A stretch of 53,246 nt of DNA, from NCBI GenBank assembly GCA_937927435.1, contig CALBDW010000107.1, forward strand, positions 1 through 53,246, read 5' to 3'. A program made the position numbers and the translations under genes. Below the pieces are notes generated by a model. That model saw nothing but the letters and a program-made list of their open reading frames with translations. It was not told where the DNA came from and searched no databases. Source of the DNA: an uncultured Bdellovibrionales bacterium. GTDB taxonomy: Bacteria; Bdellovibrionota; Bdellovibrionia; Bdellovibrionales; JAMPXM01. Positions 24,353 through 32,552 of this stretch are shown here, one piece after another (within the stretch, counting starts at the first letter, position 1; each line of letters starts with the position of its first letter).

Positions 24353-25186
24353 ATGAAGCGCACCTTCTTCGTTGCTGGCGCAGCGTTCGGTCTCGTTTTG
24401 CTCATGATGAGCGGGTCGGCAGTTGCGCAGAACAATAATGATGTCGTGGCCGTTGTCGGCTCCAAAAACATCACTCTCAAGGAGTTCAACGACAAGTACG
24501 AAGAGGTTCGTAAGCAAACCTTAAATCCCCCGTCCAAAGACCTCTTTCTTGAAGACCTGGTCCGGTTCGAGATGGGCGTTCAAGAAGCTACCAAAAAAGG
24601 CCTGCAAGACGACCCGATCGTCAAAGAACGAATCAGACAAGAATTGTATAAAGGCTTGATCGAGCGGGAGCTGGGCAAAGCGGTCAATGAGATCAAAGTG
24701 ACCGAAAAAGAAATGCAGGAATATTACAAAAATAACCCTGAGATTCGCACCAGCCACATTCTTATCGAGTTCCGTCCCGACGCGACCCCGGAACAAAAGA
24801 AAGCCGCTCGTAACCGCGCGATGGAAATTTATGAAGAAGTGAAAAAGAGCAAAAGACCGTTTGAAGAGCTCGTCAACCTCTACACGGACGATGTTCTCAG
24901 CAAGCGAAACGGTGGCGACGTCGGTTGGCAAAGCCGCCTGACGCTGATGCCTTCTTACTACGAAGCCGCTTTGAAAATGAAAGTGGGCGAAGTGAAGGGG
25001 CTTATCGAAACCCCGTACGGTTACCACATTATTAAAGTGACGGGACGCCGTAGCTACAAAGATGCGGATAAACGTCAAATCCGCATGGCCGTCTTTGATC
25101 AGAAGCGCAAAGCCCTCTTCGACGCGTACTTCGCTAAACTGAAGAAGTCTTACCCGGTCAAGGTGAATAAAAACCTGATCAAGTGA
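24353..25186 (+). CDS. Exported parvulin-type peptidyl-prolyl isomerase (first of three)
   Basis: 277 residues from the ATG at 24353 with AAGGGG 7 bases upstream. Signal peptide MKRTFFVAGAAFGLVLLMMSG, cleavage near SAVA-QN. After a SurA-N-like helical region (about 30-130) comes a PpiC/parvulin domain (about 135-230): RTSHILIEF, then GGDVGWQSR and TPYGYHIIKVTG, which carry the His and other active-site positions of the family. It would act as a periplasmic prolyl isomerase or foldase. The stop TGA overlaps the ATG of the next parvulin gene (ATGA type, shared A). One of three consecutive PpiC-type genes. Confidence 0.92.
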   Translation: MKRTFFVAGAAFGLVLLMMSGSAVAQNNNDVVAVVGSKNITLKEFNDKYEEVRKQTLNPPSKDLFLEDLVRFEMGVQEATKKGLQDDPIVKERIRQELYKGLIERELGKAVNEIKVTEKEMQEYYKNNPEIRTSHILIEFRPDATPEQKKAARNRAMEIYEEVKKSKRPFEELVNLYTDDVLSKRNGGDVGWQSRLTLMPSYYEAALKMKVGEVKGLIETPYGYHIIKVTGRRSYKDADKRQIRMAVFDQKRKALFDAYFAKLKKSYPVKVNKNLIK

Positions 25187-26148
25187 TGCGCTGTTTGCGG
25201 CCTTTGCTCTTTTGCCTTATAGGTCTTTCTACGCTTACCGGATGTTTTTCCAGAGAGAGCACTGTCCTGAACAAGACAGCGCTCGTCGTCAACGGCCGGG
25301 AAATTTCCACCCAGGAATTTGCTGACCGGTTAGCGAGCCGGTTGCGCGGCTTTGATGCGCTTTACGCCAAGGACGAAGCCATTCTGAACCGGATTAAAGA
25401 GGAGACCGTCCAGGCCTTCGTTCTCGAAGCAATCGCCCGTGATTACGCCGAAAAACACGGAGTCAAAGTCGAGAAGAGCGAAATCGACGCGCATATCGAC
25501 GAAGTCCGCTCCACATATCCGGACGAATTCGCTTTCCGGCGCGCTCTCGCCCAAGAAAACATTTCCCTTGAGAAGTGGCGCCGAGACATCGAGTTCTCTC
25601 TTCTTCAGAAAAAGATTTTCGACGCCATCACGGCGGACGTCGAAGAGCCGACGGAAGCCGACATGAAGATGTACTACGAGGCAAATAAAAAAGAGTTTCA
25701 GAAGCCCGCAAAGGTCCGGCTTCGCCAAATTGTTCTCGAAAAAGAGGATGACGCCAAGCGCATCATGGAAGAACTCTCCCGCGGCAAGAAAATGGAAGAT
25801 TTGGCAAAGAATTTTTCAATCGCTCCAGAAGGCGCTGCGGGTGGTGATACCGGGTGGATCGAAAAGGGCACGCTCGAAGTCTTCGACCAGGCCTTTAAGA
25901 TGCCGGTCGGCGCGCGCAGCAAGATCTTAAAAAGCCCCTACGGATGGCACATTTTCGAAGTTCTTGGAAAAGAGCCTGAAGCACGTTTGAGTTTCCAAGA
26001 GGCGAAAGCTAAGATACGGAGGCGCTTGACCGAGGCTCGGGCTCAACAAGTTTTTTCCCGATGGTTGGAGGAGCAGGTTCGCAAGTCTTCCATCAAGCGC
26101 GATGACGGAGTTCTCAACTCCATCACAGTCACGACCCGGGGGTCTTGA
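25186..26148 (+). CDS. Parvulin-type peptidyl-prolyl isomerase, lipoprotein (second of three)
   Basis: 320 residues from the ATG that shares its A with the TGA of the previous gene. The signal peptide ends in a lipobox LSTLTGC (Cys21), so it is expected to be lipid-anchored, unlike its two neighbours. The N-terminal SurA-like helical region precedes a parvulin domain (about 165-260): VRLRQIVLEKED, GAAGGDTGWIEKG and SPYGWHIFEVLG. The first His of the family (xHIL) is replaced by RQI, so one active-site residue is changed and catalytic competence is open. C-terminal helix EARAQQVFSRWLEEQVRK. Probably a periplasmic foldase or chaperone anchored to a membrane. Confidence 0.9.
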   Translation: MRCLRPLLFCLIGLSTLTGCFSRESTVLNKTALVVNGREISTQEFADRLASRLRGFDALYAKDEAILNRIKEETVQAFVLEAIARDYAEKHGVKVEKSEIDAHIDEVRSTYPDEFAFRRALAQENISLEKWRRDIEFSLLQKKIFDAITADVEEPTEADMKMYYEANKKEFQKPAKVRLRQIVLEKEDDAKRIMEELSRGKKMEDLAKNFSIAPEGAAGGDTGWIEKGTLEVFDQAFKMPVGARSKILKSPYGWHIFEVLGKEPEARLSFQEAKAKIRRRLTEARAQQVFSRWLEEQVRKSSIKRDDGVLNSITVTTRGS

Positions 26149-27107
26149 TGCGTCATTTTTTAATCATGTTCGCGCTTTGCACTTTGGCTTGCGGCGTTTC
26201 CCGCGCTGAGATCGTCGAAAAAGTCGTCGCCATCGTTAACGACGAGCCGATCACTTTGAGCGACATGAAAAAATTCGAAGAATATCTGCGCAAAGAGGCG
26301 CTCGTCGACGATTTGCTGGTTCCCGACGAGGCGACGGCGCGGGCCCTTCTTAAAGACCGTAACCAGCTCCTGCAAAAGATGATCGATGAAAAACTCATCG
26401 ACTCCGAAGTCAAAAAACAGAAAATTTCCATTCCGATCGAAAAGGTCGAACAGGAGATTCGCGCAACCGAAAGAAGCAACGGCCTTTCGCGCAATGAAAT
26501 GAAGACTGCGTTGCAAAAGCGTGGTATCACCTTCTCTGAGTTTCAAGACTTCACAAGAAAAAAGCTGGAACGCCAAACCCTCATCCAGAACGCGGTCCTT
26601 TCACGCGTCAAGATCTCCGAGGATGACGTCTTGGCCGAGTATATCGCGCGCCACGGGTCTTCCGAAAACCAAGCGTTCGAGTACACGATCTCCCACATTT
26701 TTTTCCGGGCAGGGCCATCGGGGGGAGCTCTGGCCCGCTCGCGCGCGGAATCGGCGTATAAAAGACTGAAAAACGGGGAAAGCTTCGAGAAACTGGCCGC
26801 GGAACTCAGTGAGGACCCCGCTTTTGAAGAAGGTGGTTTGCTCGGTGTTTTCAAAACCGGAGAACTGCAGAAAAACCTGGAGTCTGTCCTCAAAAAAATG
26901 AATCCTGGCGAATACACGGAAGTCTTACCCGCATCCGGCGGTTATCACATCGTCAAGCTCAACAAAAAACGCTTGATTCCGGACCCGCGCACGGAAAAAG
27001 AACGCGCGCAAATCCGGGCGGAGCTTTACGAAAACGCTTATAAACGCCAGTTCCGTTCTTGGTTGGATCAACTCCGGCAAGAGGCATTTATTCGGATCAA
27101 TAAGTGA
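26148..27107 (+). CDS. surA: SurA-like periplasmic chaperone/prolyl isomerase (third of three)
   Basis: 319 residues. ATG shares its A with the TGA before it. Signal peptide cleaved about SRA-EI. The mature start EIVEKVVAIVNDEPITLSDM matches SurA's N-terminus (VDKVAAVVNNGVVLESDV). The long helical chaperone module follows, then one parvulin domain (about 175-270) with YTISHIFFRAG, EGGLLGVFKTGEL and SGGYHIVKLNKKR. SurA of E. coli has two parvulin domains; here there is one. It carries outer-membrane proteins across the periplasm. The following gene is pdxA, the same surA-pdxA order as in E. coli, which supports the name. GTG of pdxA overlaps its stop. Confidence 0.9.
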   Translation: MRHFLIMFALCTLACGVSRAEIVEKVVAIVNDEPITLSDMKKFEEYLRKEALVDDLLVPDEATARALLKDRNQLLQKMIDEKLIDSEVKKQKISIPIEKVEQEIRATERSNGLSRNEMKTALQKRGITFSEFQDFTRKKLERQTLIQNAVLSRVKISEDDVLAEYIARHGSSENQAFEYTISHIFFRAGPSGGALARSRAESAYKRLKNGESFEKLAAELSEDPAFEEGGLLGVFKTGELQKNLESVLKKMNPGEYTEVLPASGGYHIVKLNKKRLIPDPRTEKERAQIRAELYENAYKRQFRSWLDQLRQEAFIRINK

Positions 27108-28096
27108 AGACAAAAAATTCGCTTCTCCGAATCGCAATAACGACCGGTGATCCGGACGGCATCGGCACCGAGGTTACGGCGAAAGCGCTGGCCAAACTCA
27201 AGCCGGTCGCAGGCGTGCGGTTCTACGTTTGGAGGTCTCCGCTCTGCCCGGAGTCGCACCTCTCTCTCATAGACCGACATTTCAAACGCATAACTGTAAA
27301 CTCCTGGCCCGAGGCTCTGAAAGTAGCGACGGATTCAAAACGCGACCTGATCGATATCAACTCCCATTTGCCGCCGGCCGCATGGGTCGAAACGACGGCG
27401 AAGGCGAGCCTTTTCGGCCATATCGATGGAATGGTCACGGCGCCGCTTTCGAAAACCTCAATCGCGGGAGCAGGAATGAAAGACCTCGGGCACACAGGCA
27501 TTCTTCGCCGCGTTGTTGGTCGGCGAGAACTCTTCATGGGTTTTATAGGGAGCCAGTTTAACGTCGTGTTAGCGACCGGCCATATTCCGATCGCAGATGT
27601 CCCGGGAACGTTGACCGCGAAACGTTTGGAGAAGGCGATTGCAGCCGCCCAAATCCTGCGGCAAATCCTTCCCCCGAAAGTCGCCGTGAAGCCCTTAGCC
27701 CTCCTCGGTCTGAATCCTCATGCCGGTGAAGCGGGCCTGATCGGCCAGGAAGAGTCAAAAGTTCACGCTTCCGCGCTGGAAGCAGCGCAATCGAAGGGGA
27801 TCGACATCGAGGGCCCGCTGGTTCCTGACGCTGCGTTCTTCAAAGAAAATTGGCGCCGTTACTCCGTTTTTATTGCCAACTACCATGACCAAGGGCTCAT
27901 TCCATTCAAGATGATCCACGGCCAAGAATCCGGTATACACATGACCTTAGGCCTTCCATTCGTGAGAACAAGCGTCGATCATGGAACGGCGAAAGACATT
28001 TTTGGAAAAGACAAGGCGGACGCAAGATCGATGACCTTGGCGATTGAATGGGCTTTGAAGCTTTGCCGTTCCCCTGTCAGTCTTGAACTGGAGTAA
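27104..28096 (+). CDS. pdxA: 4-hydroxythreonine-4-phosphate dehydrogenase
   Basis: 330 residues from a GTG overlapping the surA stop. The N-terminal TTGDPDGIGTEV matches the family's GDPAGIGPE loop. VTAPLSKTSI, GHTGILRR, NPHAGEAGLIGQEE and NYHDQGLIPFK give the metal-binding histidines and substrate contacts; VDHGTAKDIFGK provides the last. It oxidises 4-phosphohydroxy-threonine to the aminoacetone phosphate precursor of pyridoxal 5'-phosphate. Only pdxA of the pathway is in the window. Stop is 4 bases before the sugar-phosphate mutase start, indicating one transcript. Confidence 0.95.
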   Translation: MKTKNSLLRIAITTGDPDGIGTEVTAKALAKLKPVAGVRFYVWRSPLCPESHLSLIDRHFKRITVNSWPEALKVATDSKRDLIDINSHLPPAAWVETTAKASLFGHIDGMVTAPLSKTSIAGAGMKDLGHTGILRRVVGRRELFMGFIGSQFNVVLATGHIPIADVPGTLTAKRLEKAIAAAQILRQILPPKVAVKPLALLGLNPHAGEAGLIGQEESKVHASALEAAQSKGIDIEGPLVPDAAFFKENWRRYSVFIANYHDQGLIPFKMIHGQESGIHMTLGLPFVRTSVDHGTAKDIFGKDKADARSMTLAIEWALKLCRSPVSLELE

Positions 28097-28100
28097 GAGT

Positions 28101-29468
28101 ATGGTGAATACAGAGATCTTCCGCGAATACGACATCCGCGGCGTATACAAAAAAGATTTAGACGAGAACTTCGCTTTCGCACTTGGGCAAGCGTTCGTCA
28201 CCTATCTCGTCGAAAACGGTTCGCCGAAAAATCCGGTCGTTACGTTAGGACACGACGCCCGTCTCTCGAGCCCTTCTTTGGCCAAAGCGCTCAGTGAGGG
28301 TTTGCAAAAAGCTGGCGCGAAGGTCGTTTTTCTCGGACTGATCACGACGCCGATTTCCTACTTCTCCATGTTCAATCTCGACAATGCCGACGGCGGCTTG
28401 ATGATCACCGGTAGCCACAACCCTCCCGATTACAACGGCTTTAAGATCTCCGTCGGTAAATCGACGATCTTCGGAGAAGAGATTCAAAAGCTCCGCCGGA
28501 TTATTGAAGGCGGACGTTTCGTCGAAGGAGCCGGCAGTTACACGACTTTCAATATCTTCGACAACTATGTGGCTCGTTATAAAGAAGAATTTAAAGACAT
28601 GCCGCAAGTCAAAGTCGTCCTTGATTGTGGGAACGGCGCCGCCGGTTGCATCGCCCGCCGCCTTTATGAAGCGGTTGGCCTCAAGCCAATCATTCTTTTC
28701 GAAGAGCCGGATGGACGTTTTCCGAATCATCATCCGGATCCGACCGTTGAAAAGAACCTCGATGATTTGAAAAAAGCGGTCCGCGAGCACGGCGCCGCGA
28801 TTGGTATAGGATTCGACGGGGACGCCGACCGCATCGGCGTCGTTGACGACCAGGGCCGCATGGTACCCGGCGATGAACTTATGGTTCTTATCAGCCGCTC
28901 CATCCTTGAGTCGCATCCGGGCGCGAAAATCATCGGCGACGTGAAATGCTCCGACCGTCTTTACCACGACATCGCGGCCCGCGGTGGCCAACCCGTTATG
29001 TGGAAGACGGGGCACAGCCTGATTAAGAACAAAATCAAGGAGGAAAAAGCGCCGTTCGGAGGCGAACTTTCCGGCCACGTGTTTTTCTCGGACCGGAACT
29101 ACGGATACGACGATGCTCTTTACGCCGGCCTTCGAGTCGTGGAAATCATCGGTAAGTCCGGGAAAACCATCCGGGAGTTGCTCGCGGATTTTCCCCCGGC
29201 CTACAACACTCCGGAGATTCGCATTGATACCACCGAAGAGAAAAAACGCACGATTGTCGAAAAGCTCCGTTCAATCTACAAAAACGACACCGAAGACTAT
29301 AAGGTGAACCTCATCGACGGAATTCGGATCAGCTTTAAAGACGGCTGGGCCCTGGCTCGCGCCTCTAACACGCAGCCTGTGCTCGTACTTCGGTTCGAAT
29401 CGACTTCGGAAGCGGGATTGGCTCGCATTAAAAACGAGATCGAGAGCATCGTGAATCCCATGCTCTAA
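28101..29468 (+). CDS. Phosphomannomutase/phosphoglucomutase
   Basis: 455 residues from the ATG at 28101 with GGAG 7 bases upstream. The phosphoserine loop is MITGSHNPPDYNG (Ser105), the metal loop GFDGDADRIG (239-244), the sugar loop GELSGHVFF, and the phosphate-binding tail RASNTQPVLVLRFES. These match the alpha-D-phosphohexomutase family (ManB/AlgC type) with both mannose and glucose substrates possible. It would supply mannose-1-phosphate or glucose-1-phosphate for polysaccharide and envelope synthesis. FREYDIRGVYKKDL is the usual N-terminus. Follows pdxA after 4 bases. Confidence 0.95.
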   Translation: MVNTEIFREYDIRGVYKKDLDENFAFALGQAFVTYLVENGSPKNPVVTLGHDARLSSPSLAKALSEGLQKAGAKVVFLGLITTPISYFSMFNLDNADGGLMITGSHNPPDYNGFKISVGKSTIFGEEIQKLRRIIEGGRFVEGAGSYTTFNIFDNYVARYKEEFKDMPQVKVVLDCGNGAAGCIARRLYEAVGLKPIILFEEPDGRFPNHHPDPTVEKNLDDLKKAVREHGAAIGIGFDGDADRIGVVDDQGRMVPGDELMVLISRSILESHPGAKIIGDVKCSDRLYHDIAARGGQPVMWKTGHSLIKNKIKEEKAPFGGELSGHVFFSDRNYGYDDALYAGLRVVEIIGKSGKTIRELLADFPPAYNTPEIRIDTTEEKKRTIVEKLRSIYKNDTEDYKVNLIDGIRISFKDGWALARASNTQPVLVLRFESTSEAGLARIKNEIESIVNPML

Positions 29469-29489
29469 GGCGATTGAAGGCATTCGTGC

Positions 29490-32108
29490 ATGAGTATTGA
29501 GGAATTCGACGGCATTCGCGTTAAAGGCGCGAGAGAACACAATCTGAAGAATATTGCGGTCGATATTCCGCGCAATAAGATTACGGTGATCACGGGACTC
29601 AGCGGTTCCGGGAAATCCAGCATTGCGTTCGACACGATCTATGCCGAAGGCCAGAGGCGCTACGTCGACTCTCTTTCGACATACGCGCGCAACTTCCTCG
29701 AAAAGCTGAAAAAACCCGACGTCGATTCCATTACGGGCTTGTCGCCGGCGATCGCCATCGACCAAAAATCCGTCGGACTCAACCCGCGTTCGACCGTCGG
29801 AACTGTCACCGAGGTCTACGATTATCTTCGGCTTCTCTACGCGAAAGTGGGCACCGCCCATTGCCCGGTTCATAAGGTTCCGGTCGCCGGTCAGACGCCG
29901 AACCAGATCGTCGACGACATTGAAAAGATGGGGGAGGGAACCCGCCTCTACATTCTCGCTCCCTTCGTTCAAGGCAAAAAGGGTGAGTTCTACGCCGAAT
30001 TTCAAAAATGGCTGAAGCGGGGATTTGTTTCCGCGAAGATCGACGGGATATACGTCGACCTCAGCAAACAGAAGAAACTCGTCAAAACCAAAACGCACGA
30101 CATCGATATCGTTATCGATAAAATCGTTCTCAAAAGCGGCGTTCGGGTGCGGTTGGCCGAAAGCGTGAACATGGCCCTTCAATATGGCAACGGGCGGGTT
30201 GCAGTCGAAAAACCGAACGGCGAACGAAAAAGCTATTCTATTTATTCGGCTTGCCCTGTTTGCGGCTTCAGCTTTCCGGAACTTGAGCCGCGTTTCTTCA
30301 GCTTCAATAACCCTCGCGGCGCTTGTCCGACATGTAACGGACTCGGCACGATAGACATCGAAGAAATCGAGGACGTGCAATACGAATCCGGGGACGAACC
30401 CCGGACGGTCCGCAGCGTACGCTATCGGGTTTCGAAAGCGGTCGCCCACAAAAGCGAGGAGGACGAAGAAGGAGAAATCGACCAACTCGCAATACGCGAA
30501 TGTCCAGATTGCAAGGGAACCCGCCTACGTGAAGAGGCCCGCAACGTTTTGATCGCCGGCCGTTCCATCACCGAACTGGCTTCGCTTTCCGCTGTCGAGC
30601 TCCGAGAAGTTTTGAAAGGAAACGAATGGTCCCCGCGCGGGCAGATCGTCGCGGAAAAAATCCTGAAACAGATCGAGGCCCGTCTCGACTACCTCATTCG
30701 CGTCGGCGCCGGTTACTTGAGCCTCGACAGGCCCACGCGCACCCTCTCGGGAGGTGAGTCTCAACGCATTCGTCTCGCCACCCAGGTCGGCTCGTCGCTT
30801 GTCGGCGTACTTTACGTTCTCGATGAACCGAGTATCGGACTACATCCCCGCGACCATCACCGTCTTCTCGATATCCTGAGGGATCTTCGTGAACTTGGTA
30901 ATACGATCCTGATGGTCGAACACGACGAGGACACGATCCGCTCGGCCGATCATATCATCGATATCGGACCCCGCGCCGGAGTTCTTGGAGGAGAAGTGAT
31001 CGCCGCGGGTACGCCCGATGAGATCGCGAAAAACGAGCAGAGTTTGACCGGAAAATATCTGAGCGGCGCGTTGGGCATTCCGGTGCCGAGAGAACGGCGG
31101 AAAGGAAGCGGTAAATTCATCACCTTAAAAGGAGCGAGCGGAAACAATCTCAAAAACGTCGATCTCGAGATTCCCCTCGGAACTTTCGTGGCCGTAACCG
31201 GCGTTTCTGGTTCGGGCAAGTCGACGTTAATTATGGACACTCTGTACCGTATTCTGGCGAACCACTTCTATGACTCGAAGTGGAAAGTTCCTCCTTATAA
31301 GTCCATCTCTGGACTTGAACATATCGACAAAGTCATCGACATCAACCAAAACCCGATCGGCAGAACCCCGCGTTCGACTCCGGCTACTTACGTCGGCTTA
31401 TTTCCGTTGATCCGCGACCTGTACGCCGCCCTCCCGGATTCGAAGGTTCGGGGTTACGCCCCCGGACGCTTCAGTTTCAATGTGAAGGGCGGGCGTTGTG
31501 AAAACTGCCAAGGCGCTGGCATGATTCGCGTTGAAATGCACTTCATGTCTGACGTCTTCGTCGAATGTGACGTTTGCCAAGGGCGCCGCTACAACCGTGA
31601 AACGCTCGCGATTCGCTATAAAGAAAAAAGCATTGCGGACGTACTCTCGATGAGCGTTTCGGAGGCTCTGGAATTCTTCCATAATCACGCGACGATTCGC
31701 AGAAAACTTGAAACTCTCCATAGGGTCGGCCTCGATTACATCACGCTTGGGCAAAGTTCCACTACCTTAAGCGGAGGTGAAGCCCAGCGCGTGAAGCTCA
31801 GCAAAGAACTTTCCAAGAGAGGAACCGGAAAGACGTTGTACATCCTCGACGAACCTACGACGGGCCTTCATTTCGACGATGTCGCGAAGCTGATCGAACT
31901 TCTTCAGGAACTCGTTGATCAGGGCAACACGGTCCTCGTGATTGAGCACAATATGGATGTGGTCAAATCGGTGGATTACGTGATTGATCTCGGACCTGAC
32001 GGAGGGCATGCGGGTGGAGAAATCGTCGCGAAAGGTACACCCGAAGAAGTCGCGAAATCCAAGCGAAGCGAAACCGCCCGGTTTCTGAAGCAAGTTTTGA
32101 AGACTTAA
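29490..32108 (+). CDS. uvrA: Excinuclease ABC subunit A, unusually short
   Basis: 872 residues, about 70 shorter than the usual 940. Both ABC ATPase halves are intact: Walker A GLSGSGKSS (36-44) and GVSGSGKST (571-579), ABC signatures LSGGESQR (419-426) and its second copy LSGGEAQR, and the EPSIGLH / EPTTGLH Walker B regions. Zinc motifs: C255-x2-C258...C279-x2-C282 and C670-x2-C673...C693-x2-C696. The missing part is between C282 and the CPDCKGTRL motif (C338): 55 residues where E. coli has about 125. UvrA recognises bulky DNA lesions with UvrB. Start ATG has a weak ribosome-binding site (AAGG). The stop precedes a strong bidirectional terminator. Confidence 0.96.
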   Translation: MSIEEFDGIRVKGAREHNLKNIAVDIPRNKITVITGLSGSGKSSIAFDTIYAEGQRRYVDSLSTYARNFLEKLKKPDVDSITGLSPAIAIDQKSVGLNPRSTVGTVTEVYDYLRLLYAKVGTAHCPVHKVPVAGQTPNQIVDDIEKMGEGTRLYILAPFVQGKKGEFYAEFQKWLKRGFVSAKIDGIYVDLSKQKKLVKTKTHDIDIVIDKIVLKSGVRVRLAESVNMALQYGNGRVAVEKPNGERKSYSIYSACPVCGFSFPELEPRFFSFNNPRGACPTCNGLGTIDIEEIEDVQYESGDEPRTVRSVRYRVSKAVAHKSEEDEEGEIDQLAIRECPDCKGTRLREEARNVLIAGRSITELASLSAVELREVLKGNEWSPRGQIVAEKILKQIEARLDYLIRVGAGYLSLDRPTRTLSGGESQRIRLATQVGSSLVGVLYVLDEPSIGLHPRDHHRLLDILRDLRELGNTILMVEHDEDTIRSADHIIDIGPRAGVLGGEVIAAGTPDEIAKNEQSLTGKYLSGALGIPVPRERRKGSGKFITLKGASGNNLKNVDLEIPLGTFVAVTGVSGSGKSTLIMDTLYRILANHFYDSKWKVPPYKSISGLEHIDKVIDINQNPIGRTPRSTPATYVGLFPLIRDLYAALPDSKVRGYAPGRFSFNVKGGRCENCQGAGMIRVEMHFMSDVFVECDVCQGRRYNRETLAIRYKEKSIADVLSMSVSEALEFFHNHATIRRKLETLHRVGLDYITLGQSSTTLSGGEAQRVKLSKELSKRGTGKTLYILDEPTTGLHFDDVAKLIELLQELVDQGNTVLVIEHNMDVVKSVDYVIDLGPDGGHAGGEIVAKGTPEEVAKSKRSETARFLKQVLKT

Positions 32109-32126
32109 GCGCCTAAAAACAAAAAA

Positions 32127-32150
32127 CCCACATCCCGATCGAGATGTGGG
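32127..32150. terminator. Bidirectional terminator between uvrA and atpE
   Basis: CCCACATC / GATGTGGG (8 bp, perfect) with an 8-base loop. Rightward it is followed by TCTTATTT (end of uvrA). Leftward it is followed by TTTTTTGTTTTT (end of the atp transcript), a very strong T-run. Confidence 0.92.
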
Positions 32151-32163
32151 TCTTATTTGCAGT

Positions 32164-32177
32164 CCCGGTAAACCGGG
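32164..32177 (-). terminator. Small extra hairpin at the end of atpE
   Basis: CCCGGT aa ACCGGG forms a 6-bp stem with a 2-base loop, 7 bases after the atpE stop on the minus strand. It has no T-run and may act with the next hairpin (32127-32150) rather than on its own; it could also stabilise the end of the transcript. Confidence 0.4.
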
Positions 32178-32184
32178 CAGCTTA

Positions 32185-32532
32185 TTACATGCCAGCCGCG
32201 AGCTTTTCGAGAACGCCGTTGATCGAGCCAGCCATACCGAAGCCGATCAAGAACGCGAAGAGTACGAGCGACTCGATAAGAGCGAGCGAGAGAATCAACG
32301 GAACCGTGAATTTACCCGAAGCAGCCGGGTTACGTGCGATACCGTCAAGAGCAGTCGAAGCAGCTCTCGATTGAGCGAGAGTACCGCCGAGAACCGCAAG
32401 ACCCATCAAGATACCGACTGCGATGCCGATACCCCAGAGGTTCGCGCCGACGTTAGCGCTCGTAGCGGCGGCTTCTTGAGCAAATGCCGGAACAGCCATG
32501 AAAAGAGATGCGATTGCGAACAGTTTTTTCAT
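32185..32532 (-). CDS. atpE: ATP synthase F0 subunit c, with an N-terminal signal peptide
   Basis: 115 residues, versus about 80 for many c subunits. The first about 19 residues (MKKLFAIASLFMAVPAFAQ) look like a cleavable signal peptide (AFA-QE). The two membrane helices follow: residues 32-56 and 78-100, with the polar loop RNPAAS between them (the conserved R-Q/N-P). The ion-carrying acidic residue is Glu87 in ALIESLVLF. Gln54 in helix 1 and Ser88 next to Glu87 align with the Na+-site residues Q32, E65 and S66 of Na+-type rings. Function: part of the rotating ring of the ATP synthase in the membrane. F1 subunits and subunit b are not in the window. 20 bases downstream of atpB. Confidence 0.93.
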   Translation of the reverse strand: MKKLFAIASLFMAVPAFAQEAAATSANVGANLWGIGIAVGILMGLAVLGGTLAQSRAASTALDGIARNPAASGKFTVPLILSLALIESLVLFAFLIGFGMAGSINGVLEKLAAGM

Positions 32533-32552
32533 TGCTTCACCCTTTGTTGTGA

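Noticed and set aside
26148..26230. A lipobox in the SurA-like signal peptide (TLAC)
   Set aside because: The -3 position is Thr and -2 is Leu, which does not fit the usual lipobox; a signal peptidase I site after SRA fits better.
29271..30485. A 404-codon frame on the minus strand opposite uvrA and its neighbour
   Set aside because: Antisense to strongly supported uvrA with conserved motifs; no homology signature of its own.
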